Part shown: in pieces, positions 35,347 through 44,050 of the stretch | Position numbering within the stretch: the first letter of the stretch is position 1 | How the letters are laid out: the number at the start of each line of letters is the position of its first letter | Assembly (NCBI GenBank): GCA_004211435.1 | Contig: SECS01000001.1 | Location: 62,001 to 126,000, forward strand | DNA: 64,000 nucleotides | Source of the DNA: Novosphingobium sp. | Lineage (GTDB): Bacteria > Pseudomonadota > Alphaproteobacteria > Sphingomonadales > Sphingomonadaceae | Direction of reading: 5' to 3' | Notes under the pieces: generated by a model | What the model was told of the DNA's origin: nothing | Seen by the model: only the letters and a program-made list of their open reading frames with translations | The model's database searches: none | Translations under genes and position numbers: made by a program

Positions 35347-35360
35347 CATACCTTGGTATG
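35347..35360 (-). promoter_or_regulatory. Perfect CATACC-TT-GGTATG palindrome upstream of cysteine hydrolase gene
   Basis: This 14-base palindrome is perfect and shares the ATACC-nn-GGTAT core with the dps box. It lies between the stop of the ClpP-like gene and the start of the cysteine hydrolase, so the latter (with the MOSC gene) is the likely target. No clear -10 hexamer is seen at the dps spacing. Confidence 0.5.
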
Positions 35361-35375
35361 GGAGATGCCCGGCTG

Positions 35376-35936
35376 CTAGAGCACCGCTTCGATCAGCCCG
35401 AGCCGTTGCGCCTCGCTTGCTTCGATGTACCAGTTCGACGGCGCCTTGCGCAGCACCTCGTCCATCGTGACGTTCGATCCGTAGATCAGGTTCCGGAAGC
35501 CTTCGTTCTGGATCTCGATCGACGCCTGGATCTCGTTGAGCGTCGCTTCGACCGAGGCGATGCAGGTGGTCAGCGGCCCCTCGATCTGCAGCGTCTTGGT
35601 CAGCTTTCGCTCGTGGATCATCAGCCGCGTACCGCGCGTGAGATAGCGGTTCTCGCGCGCGAAGAACGACATGAAGGTCGTGCCCGCCGAATAGATCGCG
35701 GCCTTGCCCAGGAACACGATCCGCCGCTGTGGCGAAACTTCGCTGTGGAAGCGGACGTCCTCGCCCATCATGCGCGCCACTTCGGGATCGCCGCCGAGGG
35801 TGGAAAGCTCGATCGTCACCAGGCCCTCCTGGGCGCAGAGGTCGAGCTGCTGCCGGAAGGTCTGATACATCGCATAGTCTACCGTGCCGGACAGCCGGAC
35901 CGACGGCGCCCGAAAGTCGACATTGGTCAATCGCAC
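35376..35936 (-). CDS. Divergent ClpP/SDH-fold serine protease-like protein
   Basis: This protein of about 186 residues has the Clp protease fold. The start of the core is VRLSGTVDYAMYQTFRQQLD, then LSTLGGDPEVA, the nucleophile Ser83 in KAAIYSAGTTFMSFF and His108 in RLMIHERKL. It ends with EASEAQRLGLIEAVL, as in ClpP. The position of the ClpP catalytic Asp seems to be Lys164 (VLRKAPSNWY), judged by eye, so the triad may be incomplete. No N-terminal ClpP gating sequence is present. It is not the housekeeping ClpP. The start is uncertain; I used the GTG at 35936, just after the upstream small gene. No chaperone gene is nearby. Confidence 0.75.
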   Translation of the reverse strand: MRLTNVDFRAPSVRLSGTVDYAMYQTFRQQLDLCAQEGLVTIELSTLGGDPEVARMMGEDVRFHSEVSPQRRIVFLGKAAIYSAGTTFMSFFARENRYLTRGTRLMIHERKLTKTLQIEGPLTTCIASVEATLNEIQASIEIQNEGFRNLIYGSNVTMDEVLRKAPSNWYIEASEAQRLGLIEAVL

Positions 35937-35947
35937 GGGAGTGCCCG

Positions 35948-36247
35948 TCAGCCGCAGTTCATGCCGGAGATCGGACTGCCGACCGCCAGGGCCGGAAGCA
36001 GCCGCCGCGGCGCTCTGGCCGCCATCGGCTGCTCGGATCCCTTCGCGGCATCGAGCGCCACGGGAACGCACTGCGCTTCGAGGAAAGCCTGACGCACGAG
36101 CCGTTGCTCGGTCTGAACGCGATGCCGCGCGATGGCCTGGCAGAGCGGGCCATCGTCATCGAGCCGATACCAGAAACCCGAAATGTCGGCCAAGGCCTCC
36201 CGCAAGGCCAAGGCGGCTTCTCTATCGGCGGTCGTCACAACCTGCAT
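35948..36247 (-). CDS. Small protein of unknown function upstream of ClpP-like gene
   Basis: This 99-residue ORF has no signal peptide or membrane segment. It is charged and helical in the first 70 residues (ADREAALALREALADISGFW; RLVRQAFLEAQCVPVALDAA) and then Arg/Pro-rich. I do not recognise it. It ends 11 bases before the proposed ClpP-like start, and GGAG lies upstream of its ATG, so the two are probably co-transcribed. It could be an adaptor or substrate of the ClpP-like protein, which is speculation. Confidence 0.55.
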   Translation of the reverse strand: MQVVTTADREAALALREALADISGFWYRLDDDGPLCQAIARHRVQTEQRLVRQAFLEAQCVPVALDAAKGSEQPMAARAPRRLLPALAVGSPISGMNCG

Positions 36248-36290
36248 TCGCGCTCACTCCGTCGGGTATGACGGAATAACTCGTTGAACT

Positions 36291-36327
36291 GCAGGCAGTT
36301 CCTCCGCTCGTCGCAGCGACTGCCTGC
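36291..36327. terminator. Hairpin after chemoreceptor gene
   Basis: GCAGGCAGT (36291-36299) and ACTGCCTGC (36319-36327) form a perfect 9-bp stem with a 19-base loop, just past the chemoreceptor stop on the minus strand. No T-run is seen. It separates the chemoreceptor from the small gene. Confidence 0.5.
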
Positions 36328-36332
36328 GACGA

Positions 36333-38057
36333 TCAGGCCGCCTTTGCGAGGGCGAAACGGCCAACCAGCTCGGTCAGATTGTTCGCCGCGTGATCGAGAT
36401 TCCGGGCTGCGGCGTGGCTCTGTTCGACCATCGCGGCGTTCTGCTGGGTTACGCGATCCATCGCCGACATGATGCTGTTGGTTTCGCGCAGACGCGTCGA
36501 CTGCTCGCTCGCCGCCTGCGAAATGTCCATCACCGTCCCGGTCACGCTTTCGACGCTGCCGCTGATCCGCTCGAGCACGCTGCCCGCGCGCCGCACCATC
36601 GCGACGCCGGTGCCGACCTGCTGGGTGCTGCTCTCGATCAGCGTGCGGATGTCGGTCGCCGCGTCGGACGAACGCTGCGCGAGCGCGCGCACTTCGCTGG
36701 CGACCACGGCGAAGCCGCTGCCTGCCTGGCCCGCACGCGCGGCCTCGACGCCGGCGTTGAGCGCCAGCAGGTTGGTCTGGAATGCGATGGAATCGATCAC
36801 CGAGATGATCTGGCCGATCTGCGCGGTCGACTGTTCGATGTTGGACATGGCGCCCACCGCCTGGCGGACGATGTCGGTGCCCTCGCTGGCCACGGCCACG
36901 GCGTCGCAGGTGCCCTGGTGGGCCATCCGGGCATTCGCCGCGGTGCTGCCGACGGCCGTCGTCAGCGCGTCCACGGCCTCGGCGGCACTGGCCAGTTCCG
37001 ATGCGTGGTGTTCGGTGCGCTGCGCCAGATCGGCCGAAGCCTGGCTGATCTCACCCGAGCCGCCGCGAATGTTGTTCGCCGCTTCGGCGACCGCGATCAT
37101 CGTATCGTGCAGGCGCGTGATCGCCGCATTGAAGTCCGAGCGCACGCCTTCGTAGCCGGCGCCGAGATCGGGCAGGTTGACCGTCAGGTCGCCGCCCGCG
37201 AGCTTGCGCAGCGATTGCCCGACGACGTCGACCATGCGCGCCATGTCCTGGTCGGACTGGACCTTCGAGCGGCTGGTCTCGCGCAATTGCTCGGCCGCGC
37301 GGGCAAGTTTGCCGAGTTCGTCCTGACGGCTCGAATGCAGCACCTCGACGTTGAAATCCTGGCGCGAGATCCGCGAAATGGCTTCCGCCATGATGCCCAG
37401 TTCGCTGCCGATCGTGCGCTTGATGACGCGCGCCAGCACGAAGGAGGCCATGCCCGCGAGCGCGGCGATGGCGATCGTGATCGCCATGGTCAGCATGGAG
37501 AGCTGCTCCTGCTGCTTGGCGATGACCGCCGCCTGCGCAATGACCGGCTTGCGGATCTCTTCGATCTTGGCGTCGACGACGTCGCCGGCAGCGACGATCG
37601 CGGCGGCGCCTTCGGCATCGGCCGGACCGGCCGCCATCACACCGTCGACGGTCTTCACATATTCGGCCGCGCCGGCTTCGACCTCGCGCACGAGCTGGTG
37701 CTCGGAGGCGTCGAGAACGGTTTGGGTTTCCTTGAGCGACGTGCCGAAATCGGTGGCATTGCCGCGATAGCTTTCGAGCGTTTCGGGGCTGCGCAGCAAT
37801 GCGTAGCGGAAGGCGTCGCGCTCAAGCGAGGTGAAGTCCTTTTCGAGCAGCGCGATCTTGAGCGCCTGCTCGGCAACGCGGTTGTCTTCCTGGCCCATCC
37901 GCCAGCTCAGCCCCGCACCCATCGTAATCGCCACGATCAGGCACGCGCTCAGCACAAGCGCCGCGATCACCTGGAAGTTCAGCCGCTGCGCAATCGGCAT
38001 GCGGACGAACCAACGGTCGAGGAAGTTGTCGGATTGCTGCACGATATGAGTGTCCAT
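36333..38057 (-). CDS. Methyl-accepting chemotaxis protein
   Basis: This is a 574-residue chemoreceptor with a helix at about 28-50, a four-helix-bundle-like periplasmic sensor of about 135 residues, a second helix at about 188-210, and a HAMP region ([20 protein letters not shown]). A long cytoplasmic coiled coil carries the hairpin tip [20 protein letters not shown] followed by [11 protein letters not shown]. It signals through CheA/CheW, whose genes are not here. A second HAMP-like stretch ([20 protein letters not shown]) precedes the signalling domain. The ligand is unknown. It is an isolated gene. Confidence 0.94.
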   Translation of the reverse strand: MDTHIVQQSDNFLDRWFVRMPIAQRLNFQVIAALVLSACLIVAITMGAGLSWRMGQEDNRVAEQALKIALLEKDFTSLERDAFRYALLRSPETLESYRGNATDFGTSLKETQTVLDASEHQLVREVEAGAAEYVKTVDGVMAAGPADAEGAAAIVAAGDVVDAKIEEIRKPVIAQAAVIAKQQEQLSMLTMAITIAIAALAGMASFVLARVIKRTIGSELGIMAEAISRISRQDFNVEVLHSSRQDELGKLARAAEQLRETSRSKVQSDQDMARMVDVVGQSLRKLAGGDLTVNLPDLGAGYEGVRSDFNAAITRLHDTMIAVAEAANNIRGGSGEISQASADLAQRTEHHASELASAAEAVDALTTAVGSTAANARMAHQGTCDAVAVASEGTDIVRQAVGAMSNIEQSTAQIGQIISVIDSIAFQTNLLALNAGVEAARAGQAGSGFAVVASEVRALAQRSSDAATDIRTLIESSTQQVGTGVAMVRRAGSVLERISGSVESVTGTVMDISQAASEQSTRLRETNSIMSAMDRVTQQNAAMVEQSHAAARNLDHAANNLTELVGRFALAKAA

Positions 38058-38229
38058 CTGCCTGGCCGCGCCGCGCGCAACACCGTCATCCCATAGACAC
38101 GAAGATGGTTAACGAATCGCCGTCCGCCCGCCCGCGTGGACTCCCTAGGACATCCCAGCCCGACGCGAGAGCCCCGAAGCCGTGCTGAGTTTCGCCATTA
38201 TGAACCACATGTCGCAAAGGTGATTTTGG

Positions 38230-39471
38230 TTAATGCGCGGCTTCGGAGACCTTGGCCTCGGCGGGATCGAACGCGATCGGTAGCCCCTTGATCCCCCAGG
38301 TGCCCGGATAGGGCCGCCAGCCGGCCGGCCCCGTCGAGCGCAGGTTGGTGATGCGCTGGGCGATCAGGTGCAGGCCTTCCTCGAGCTGCGCCTTGGCGAT
38401 GTATTGGCCGAGGCAGATGTGCGCGCCGAGACCGAACGGGATCGGCGGGTTGGTGTGGACGCGGTCGGGATCGAAGGTTTCCGCATTTTCGGCGACGCGG
38501 GGATCGCGGCCGATGACGTTGAGCGGGAACCAGATCATGCTGTCCTTCGGCAGCACGACGCCGCGGTATTCCCAGTCGCGGCCGAGCATGCGCAGCGCCG
38601 GCGCCGTGCTCATGTGGCGGAAGGTCTCGCGGATGACCTTGCGGCAATAGTCGATCGATTCGCCGCAGCGCGCGAACATTTCGGGCCGGTCGGCGAGCAG
38701 CGACATCATGATCGTCAGGATGTTCTTCGAGGTGTCATAGCCCGCCACGAACAGGAAGATCAGGATGTTCTCGAGCTCGGCGTCGTCGAGGCCGCCCTCC
38801 TCCTGGTTCTTGAGCATCAGGTCGAGCAGGTCCTCGGTGTCGGACAGGCGCTTGCCCGCGCGGCGGTCGGCGACGAACTGGCCGACGAACTTCTCGAGCA
38901 CGAGGGTCGCTTCCTCGAGCTGCGGCAGGAAGTTCGGATCCATGCAGACGCTGAGCCCCAAGGTCTCGAGCGAGGAACGGATCGGCTGGATGGCTTCGGG
39001 TGATTGCCCGATCAGCCGGCACATGACGGTGATCGGGAAGTAGGAGGCGAATTCCTCGAAGTCGAACCCACCCTTGGGCACCCATTCGTCGAGCAGGTCG
39101 GAGATCACCTCGCGCATCACGTCGCGGTTCTTGTTCGCCTGCCGCGGCGTGAACGAAGGCGCGAGAATCGCGCGCAGCCGCTGGTGCTTGTCACCGCTGA
39201 TCGCCAGCATGTGGTTGGTCTGGAAGCGCCCCCAGGCCGTGCCGTGCGCCTGCATCACGTCGAGCAGGCCGCCATAGGGCGGCGCGTACTGGTCCTCGCT
39301 ATGAAAGAACTCGCGGATCGCCTTGTAGTCGTTGATCAGATAGCCGAACGGCGAGGTCGCCAGCCAGGGGTGCTGTTCGCGCGCCGCGGCGAAGTGCGGA
39401 TAGGGATCGGCGGCGAACCAGTCCTGGCCGATGTCGAGGAAAGGCAGGTCGAGTTCGGTCGCGCGGGGCAT
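38230..39471 (-). CDS. Cytochrome P450
   Basis: This 413-residue soluble bacterial P450 has oxygen-activation helix I in LFVAGYDTSKN (about 241-250), the K-helix ExxR in RETFR (Glu282, Arg285) and the haem loop FGLGAHICLGQYIA with ligand Cys353. It should be a class I enzyme needing a ferredoxin and reductase encoded elsewhere. Substrate unknown. The ATG at 39471 has GAGGTG seven bases upstream. It is divergent from a TetR regulator with an operator between them, so it is probably induced by its substrate. Confidence 0.93.
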   Translation of the reverse strand: MPRATELDLPFLDIGQDWFAADPYPHFAAAREQHPWLATSPFGYLINDYKAIREFFHSEDQYAPPYGGLLDVMQAHGTAWGRFQTNHMLAISGDKHQRLRAILAPSFTPRQANKNRDVMREVISDLLDEWVPKGGFDFEEFASYFPITVMCRLIGQSPEAIQPIRSSLETLGLSVCMDPNFLPQLEEATLVLEKFVGQFVADRRAGKRLSDTEDLLDLMLKNQEEGGLDDAELENILIFLFVAGYDTSKNILTIMMSLLADRPEMFARCGESIDYCRKVIRETFRHMSTAPALRMLGRDWEYRGVVLPKDSMIWFPLNVIGRDPRVAENAETFDPDRVHTNPPIPFGLGAHICLGQYIAKAQLEEGLHLIAQRITNLRSTGPAGWRPYPGTWGIKGLPIAFDPAEAKVSEAAH

Positions 39472-39519
39472 GGGATTCACCTCTTCCAAAGTCTTGTGCC
39501 ACCACGCTTAGCCCGCCGA

Positions 39520-39543
39520 TTACATGTAACCAGATTTACATTT
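39520..39543. promoter_or_regulatory. TetR-type operator between P450 and TetR genes
   Basis: TTACATGTAA (39520-39529) is a perfect palindrome. ATGTAA-CCAGAT-TTACAT (39524-39541) is a second perfect inverted repeat overlapping it, giving three TTACAT/ATGTAA half sites in a row. The site is 49 bases from the P450 start and 46 from the regulator start. Confidence 0.6.
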
Positions 39544-39586
39544 GCGCGGGCCGCACGGTATCCCGCACGCGGGAGACGCAGCGGAC

Positions 39587-40165
39587 ATGCGCATCGTAGA
39601 TCACGAGCAGCGGCGGCAGAAGATCGCCGAAGTGGCGATGGACCTCATCGCGCACGAAGGGCTCGAAGCGACGACGCTCAACCGCATCGCCCGGCAGATG
39701 GGCGCGAGCATTCGCGTCATCACCCACTATTTCGCCGACAAAGACACGCTGCTGCTCGCGGTCTATCGGATCCTGGCGCTGCAGGGCCAGGCGCCGATCG
39801 CCGAAGTGCTGGCGCGCGATCCCGCCGATCTCGCCGGCGCGCTGAACGTCCTGTGCGGCAGCGACGAGGCCACGCTCAAGCGCTGGCGCGTCTACGTCGC
39901 CTTCTGGGACAAGGCCGCGCGCAGCCCTCGCTTCGCCGCCGAGCAGCGGCTGTGGATCGAGAAGACCCTGGCCCTGATCGGCGAGGTCATCGTCGCGCGC
40001 ACGGGTAGCGCCGGCGAGATCCGCCCGCTGGCGATGGAGCTGATCTCGCTGGTCTACGGCATGTCGGTCCAGCGCACGCTCGATCCCGAGAGCTGGGCGC
40101 CCGAGGCGATCGCCGCGGTGATCGATCGCAAGGTACGCGAGGTCGATCTGCTGCGCCCGTCCTAA
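39587..40165 (+). CDS. TetR-family transcriptional regulator
   Basis: This 192-residue protein has an N-terminal TetR helix-turn-helix (IAEVAMDLIAHEGLEATTLN, then RIARQMGASIRVITHYFADK) and an all-helical ligand domain. It is divergent from the P450 and likely represses it and itself through the TTACAT repeats between them. It overlaps the end of cobN tail to tail. Confidence 0.92.
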   Translation: MRIVDHEQRRQKIAEVAMDLIAHEGLEATTLNRIARQMGASIRVITHYFADKDTLLLAVYRILALQGQAPIAEVLARDPADLAGALNVLCGSDEATLKRWRVYVAFWDKAARSPRFAAEQRLWIEKTLALIGEVIVARTGSAGEIRPLAMELISLVYGMSVQRTLDPESWAPEAIAAVIDRKVREVDLLRPS

Positions 40166-43100
40166 CCGGCTTCGGCAAGTTCCGCGAGCAGGGCGGCAGC
40201 GCTGTTCGAGCGTGGCTGCCAGAGCCCGCGTTCGAGCGCTTCGGCCAGTCGCGCCGCGGTCTCGCGCAGCGCCGCGGGATTGGCCTCGGCCATGAACAGG
40301 CGCACCGCCTCGTCCTCGATGAAGGCGGCGTGGACCGCGTCGAAATGATGATCGCGCACCGCGTGCGTCGTCGCAGCGAAGGCAAACAGGTAGTCGACCG
40401 ACGCGGCGATCTCGAAGGCACCCTTGTAGCCATGGCGCATGACCCCGGCGATCCACTTGGGATTGGTCACGCGGGCGCGGACGACGCGGCCGATCTCGTC
40501 CTCGAGCGTGCGGATCACCGGCTTTTCGGGGCGCGAGTGATCGTTGTGATAGGATTGGGGCTTGCGGCCTGAGAGGTGCTCGATCGCCGCGGCGACGCCG
40601 CCCTCGAACTGGTAATAGTCGTCGCTGTCGAGCAGGTCGTGCTCACGGTTGTCCTGGTTCTGGATCACCGCCTGGGCCTGGGCGAGCCGCGAAGCGAAGA
40701 GGTCGCGCTCGCTGTCGCCCTCGACCCCGGCGCCATAGGCATAGCCGCCCCAGTCGAGATAGACCTCCGCCAGATCGGCGCGGCTGTGCCACAGGCGTTC
40801 GTCGATCATCGCCTGGAGGCCCGCGCCATAGGCCCCGGGCTTCGAGCCGAACACGCGCACGCCGGCGCGGCGCGCGGCCTGGGCGGGATCGGCGCCATCG
40901 GCCACCAGCGCAGCCAGCTCGGCGCGGTGGCGCGCCGCGGCGGGGTTGTCCACCTCGGATTCGTCGAGCGCCATGACCGCGCGCGCGGCGCTGTCGATCA
41001 GGTCGATCTGTTCGGGGAAGGCGTCGCGGAAGAAACCCGAGACGCGGAAGGTGACGTCCACGCGCGGTCGGCCGAGCTCGGCCAGGGTCATCATCTCGAA
41101 GCCGACCACGCGGCCCGAGGTCCATTCCCAGCGCGGCTTGACGCCCATCAGCGCCAGGGCCTGGGCGATGTCGTCACCGCCGGTGCGCATGTTGGCCGTG
41201 CCCCAGGCCGAGAGCGCGACCGTCTGCGGGTATTCGCCCTCGCGTTGCAGATAGTCGGCGACGAGCAGTTCGGCCGACTTGCGCCCGAGTTCCCAGGCGA
41301 CCGCGGTGGGCACGGCGCGGGTATCGACCGAGTAGAAGTTGCGCCCCGTCGGCAGCACGTCGGGACGGCCGCGCGTGGGCGCGCCCGAAGGACCGGGGGC
41401 GACGAAACGGCCGTCGAGGCCCGCGAGCAAGGCCGCGCGCTCGGCCGGACCGCAGGCGTCGATGCGCGGGGCGAGATTGTCGACGATCTCGGCGAGGACA
41501 CTCGCGACCTTCTCACCATAACCGTCAGGAGGAGATGCGGCTTCCACGAGACTCGCCGCCAGCAATTCCAGCCGCTCGATCGTATCGCCCATGGTCCGCC
41601 AGGGATCGTCCGAAACCGAGGCCAGTGCCGCGGGCCGCAGCCCGTCCCAGCGATCGCCGAGCTTGCAGTCGAGCGGGTCGAAGCCCAACGCAAGATCGTC
41701 GGCAATAGCCCGCAGCAGCGAGGCCTGCCCGGGCCGGTCGTAGCCGCGCGGCGTACGCGCCAGCGCCACGATCAGGTCGCGGCGCAAACGGCCCTCGGGC
41801 GATGCGGTGAAGATATGCAGCCCGTCACGGATCTGCATTTCCTTGAGCTCGCACAGGTAGTTGTCGATCGCCGCCAGGGCATCGTCGTCGTCGCCCACGG
41901 CGCCCGCGTCGTGGTCGAGCCCCTGCCCGCGCGCCAGGTCGAGGATGTCGCGGCGCAGCCGGTCGAGCCGGCGCGGGTCCATGCCAGCGGCGAGATAGTA
42001 TTCGTCGACCAGCGCCTCAAGCTGCTTGAGCGGGCCGTAGGATTCGGCCCGGGTCAGCGGCGGGGTCAGGTGATCGACGATCACCGCGCCGATGCGGCGC
42101 TTGGCCTGGGTGCCCTCGCCCGGATCGTTGACGATGAACGGATAGAGCTGCGGCAGCGGCCCGGCGCAGATCTCGGGAAAGCAATCGCGCGAGAGCGAGA
42201 CGGCCTTGCCCGGCAGCCATTCGAGATTGCCGTGCTTGCCGACATGGACCAGCGCCTGGACGTCGAACGCGCGCGCCAGCCAGACGTGGAAGGCCAGATA
42301 GGCGTGCGGCGGCGGCAGCGCCGGGTCGTGGTAGCTCTCCTTGGGATTGATGTTGTAACCGCGCGCCGGCTGCACCGCGACGACGGTATTGCCGAAGCGA
42401 TGGACCGCGAGCCGGAACGCCCCGTCGCGGACGAAGGGATCGGCTTCGGGCTCGCCCCAGCGCTCGGTCATGCCCGCACGCGCCGCTTCGGGGATCGCGG
42501 CGAAGGCCTCGCGGTAGATCGTCAGAGGCAAGGCGATCTCGCCGGGCCGATCCATAGAGGTCAGATCGTTGGTCACACCGCCGGTCATCACCGCCATCAG
42601 CCCCGCGCCGTCCTCGGGCGCGCCCGCCGTATCGTAGCCCTCCTCGCGCAAGGCGGTCAGGATCGCCGCTGCGCTCGCGGGCGTGTCGAGACCGACGCCG
42701 TTGCCGATCCGTCCGTCGCGGTTGGGATAGTTGGCCAGCACCAGCGCGACGCGGCGATCGGCCGCCGGCGTGCGCCGCAACCGCGCCCAGTTCCAGGCGA
42801 GATCGGCGACGAAATCGACGCGATCCTGCGCCACCTGCGGCACGATGATCCCGCATTGCGTGCGTTCGTCGAAGCGTTCGGCCGCCTTGAACGCGATGGC
42901 GCGGGTGAACAGCCGGCCGTCGACCTCGGGCAGCGCCACGTTCATCGCCAGATCGCGCGGGCCGAGGCCGCGCGCGGCCGCCTGCCATTCGCTCTCCTCG
43001 ATCCCCGCGAAGGCGGTCTGGAGGATCGGGCAGTCGGCGCGTTCGAGCACGCCGGGCAACCGCGGCTCGCCCGAGGACGAAGCGGCGAAGCTCGTGGCGT

Positions 43101-43893
43101 TGACCACGACCTGGGGCGAGACCGCCTCGATCAGCCCGCCGAGCAGGTCGATCGCGAAAGGCTCGCGCAAGGCGCGGACGTGGACCGCGGCAACGTTGAA
43201 GCCGCGCGCTTCCAATGCCGCGATCACCGCATCGGCCGCGCCGAGCGTACCGGCGATCATCAGCGCGCGGTAGAACACGAACAGCGCCACGGGTCGCCCC
43301 TCGACCCAGCGCGCCCCGAGGTCGGCAAGGCCCGGCCGCTCGACGCCCGCGAGATAGAGCCCGGCATCGGCGATCGGCACGGGATCGTCGGGCAAGCCGA
43401 CATCGTGCCCGATCAGCCGCGCGGCCTGGCGCAGGAACGACAGGGCATTGGGCACCCCGCCCTGGCGCAGGTATTCGCGCAGCTTCTCGCGGACCTCGGC
43501 CGGCACCGTCGAGGCGCGGTCAAGCGCGGGATCGGCCTCGCGCCCGTCGGCGATCGCGGCGAAAGCAATGCCCTTCTCGCGCGCGACGAGCGCGATCTCG
43601 TCGATGCCGTAGGGCCAGTAGGACTTGCCGCCGAGCAGGATCACGCAGACGAATTTCGCCTTGGCGACGACCTTCTCGACATAGAGATCGACCGAATAGG
43701 GATGCTTGAGCTGGAGCAGGTTCGCCAGCCGAACCGACGGCGCGCCATCCGGCAACAGCGCGGCGGCACCGGCGAAGCAGGCGAGTTCGCTGTCGGCCAC
43801 GGTCAACACGACGATGTCGCCCGGCGCCTGATCGAGATCGATCGCCTCGTCGCCGTTCGATACGGTGCCGGGGGTGGCGGAGAGGAGGTGCAT
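40162..43893 (-). CDS. cobN: Cobaltochelatase subunit CobN
   Basis: This is a 1243-residue large subunit of the ATP-dependent aerobic cobaltochelatase, which inserts cobalt into hydrogenobyrinic acid a,c-diamide with CobS and CobT. Characteristic segments include LVLANYPNRDGRIGNGVGLD, VQALVHVGKHGNLEWLPGK and EYYLAAGMDPRRL; NKESYHDP-like PKESYHDPALPPPHAYL and SYHNDHSRPEKP are also present. Length is normal for CobN. It follows cobW after a palindromic repeat that supplies GGGGAGG 11 bases before its ATG. With cobW it is under a cobalamin riboswitch. cobS and cobT are not in the window. Confidence 0.95.
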   Translation of the reverse strand: MHLLSATPGTVSNGDEAIDLDQAPGDIVVLTVADSELACFAGAAALLPDGAPSVRLANLLQLKHPYSVDLYVEKVVAKAKFVCVILLGGKSYWPYGIDEIALVAREKGIAFAAIADGREADPALDRASTVPAEVREKLREYLRQGGVPNALSFLRQAARLIGHDVGLPDDPVPIADAGLYLAGVERPGLADLGARWVEGRPVALFVFYRALMIAGTLGAADAVIAALEARGFNVAAVHVRALREPFAIDLLGGLIEAVSPQVVVNATSFAASSSGEPRLPGVLERADCPILQTAFAGIEESEWQAAARGLGPRDLAMNVALPEVDGRLFTRAIAFKAAERFDERTQCGIIVPQVAQDRVDFVADLAWNWARLRRTPAADRRVALVLANYPNRDGRIGNGVGLDTPASAAAILTALREEGYDTAGAPEDGAGLMAVMTGGVTNDLTSMDRPGEIALPLTIYREAFAAIPEAARAGMTERWGEPEADPFVRDGAFRLAVHRFGNTVVAVQPARGYNINPKESYHDPALPPPHAYLAFHVWLARAFDVQALVHVGKHGNLEWLPGKAVSLSRDCFPEICAGPLPQLYPFIVNDPGEGTQAKRRIGAVIVDHLTPPLTRAESYGPLKQLEALVDEYYLAAGMDPRRLDRLRRDILDLARGQGLDHDAGAVGDDDDALAAIDNYLCELKEMQIRDGLHIFTASPEGRLRRDLIVALARTPRGYDRPGQASLLRAIADDLALGFDPLDCKLGDRWDGLRPAALASVSDDPWRTMGDTIERLELLAASLVEAASPPDGYGEKVASVLAEIVDNLAPRIDACGPAERAALLAGLDGRFVAPGPSGAPTRGRPDVLPTGRNFYSVDTRAVPTAVAWELGRKSAELLVADYLQREGEYPQTVALSAWGTANMRTGGDDIAQALALMGVKPRWEWTSGRVVGFEMMTLAELGRPRVDVTFRVSGFFRDAFPEQIDLIDSAARAVMALDESEVDNPAAARHRAELAALVADGADPAQAARRAGVRVFGSKPGAYGAGLQAMIDERLWHSRADLAEVYLDWGGYAYGAGVEGDSERDLFASRLAQAQAVIQNQDNREHDLLDSDDYYQFEGGVAAAIEHLSGRKPQSYHNDHSRPEKPVIRTLEDEIGRVVRARVTNPKWIAGVMRHGYKGAFEIAASVDYLFAFAATTHAVRDHHFDAVHAAFIEDEAVRLFMAEANPAALRETAARLAEALERGLWQPRSNSAAALLAELAEAG

Positions 43894-43901
43894 TACGGCA
43901 A

Positions 43902-44029
43902 GATCCTCCCCTGAAAGGGGAGGTGGCGCGCGCGTAGCGCGTGACGGAGGGGTGTCCCGCTATCGAGGGGGCGACACCCCTCCACCACGCGCTGCGCGCG
44001 CGGTCCCCCTCCCCTTCCAGGGGAGGATC
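43902..44029. repeat. Palindromic repeat element between cobW and cobN
   Basis: The ends GATCCTCCCCTGAAAGGGG and CCCCTTCCAGGGGAGGATC are inverted copies, and the inner arms (GCGCGTGACGGAGGGGTGTC / GACACCCCTCCACCACGCGC) are also largely complementary. The whole 128 bases can fold into a long imperfect hairpin. A related element is at 49197-49334. Each arm itself begins with a small palindrome (CCTCCCCTGAAAGGGGAGG). There is no transposase and no clear target duplication. It looks like a REP/MITE-type extragenic repeat. Confidence 0.8.
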
Positions 44030-44050
44030 GGGACTGCTCCATCATAGCCC

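Noticed and set aside
40576..43914. Very long open frame antisense to cobN, and similar long frames opposite the first TonB receptor (685-2799) and the phospholipase region (5407-8664)
   Set aside because: These are typical antisense artefacts of GC-rich coding DNA. Their translations are Arg/Gly/Ala/Asp-rich without family motifs, while the opposite strand encodes clear conserved proteins.
43902..44029. Considered as an insertion sequence or integron attachment site
   Set aside because: There is no transposase or integrase gene and no obvious target-site duplication. The second, related copy fits a REP/MITE-type repeat better.
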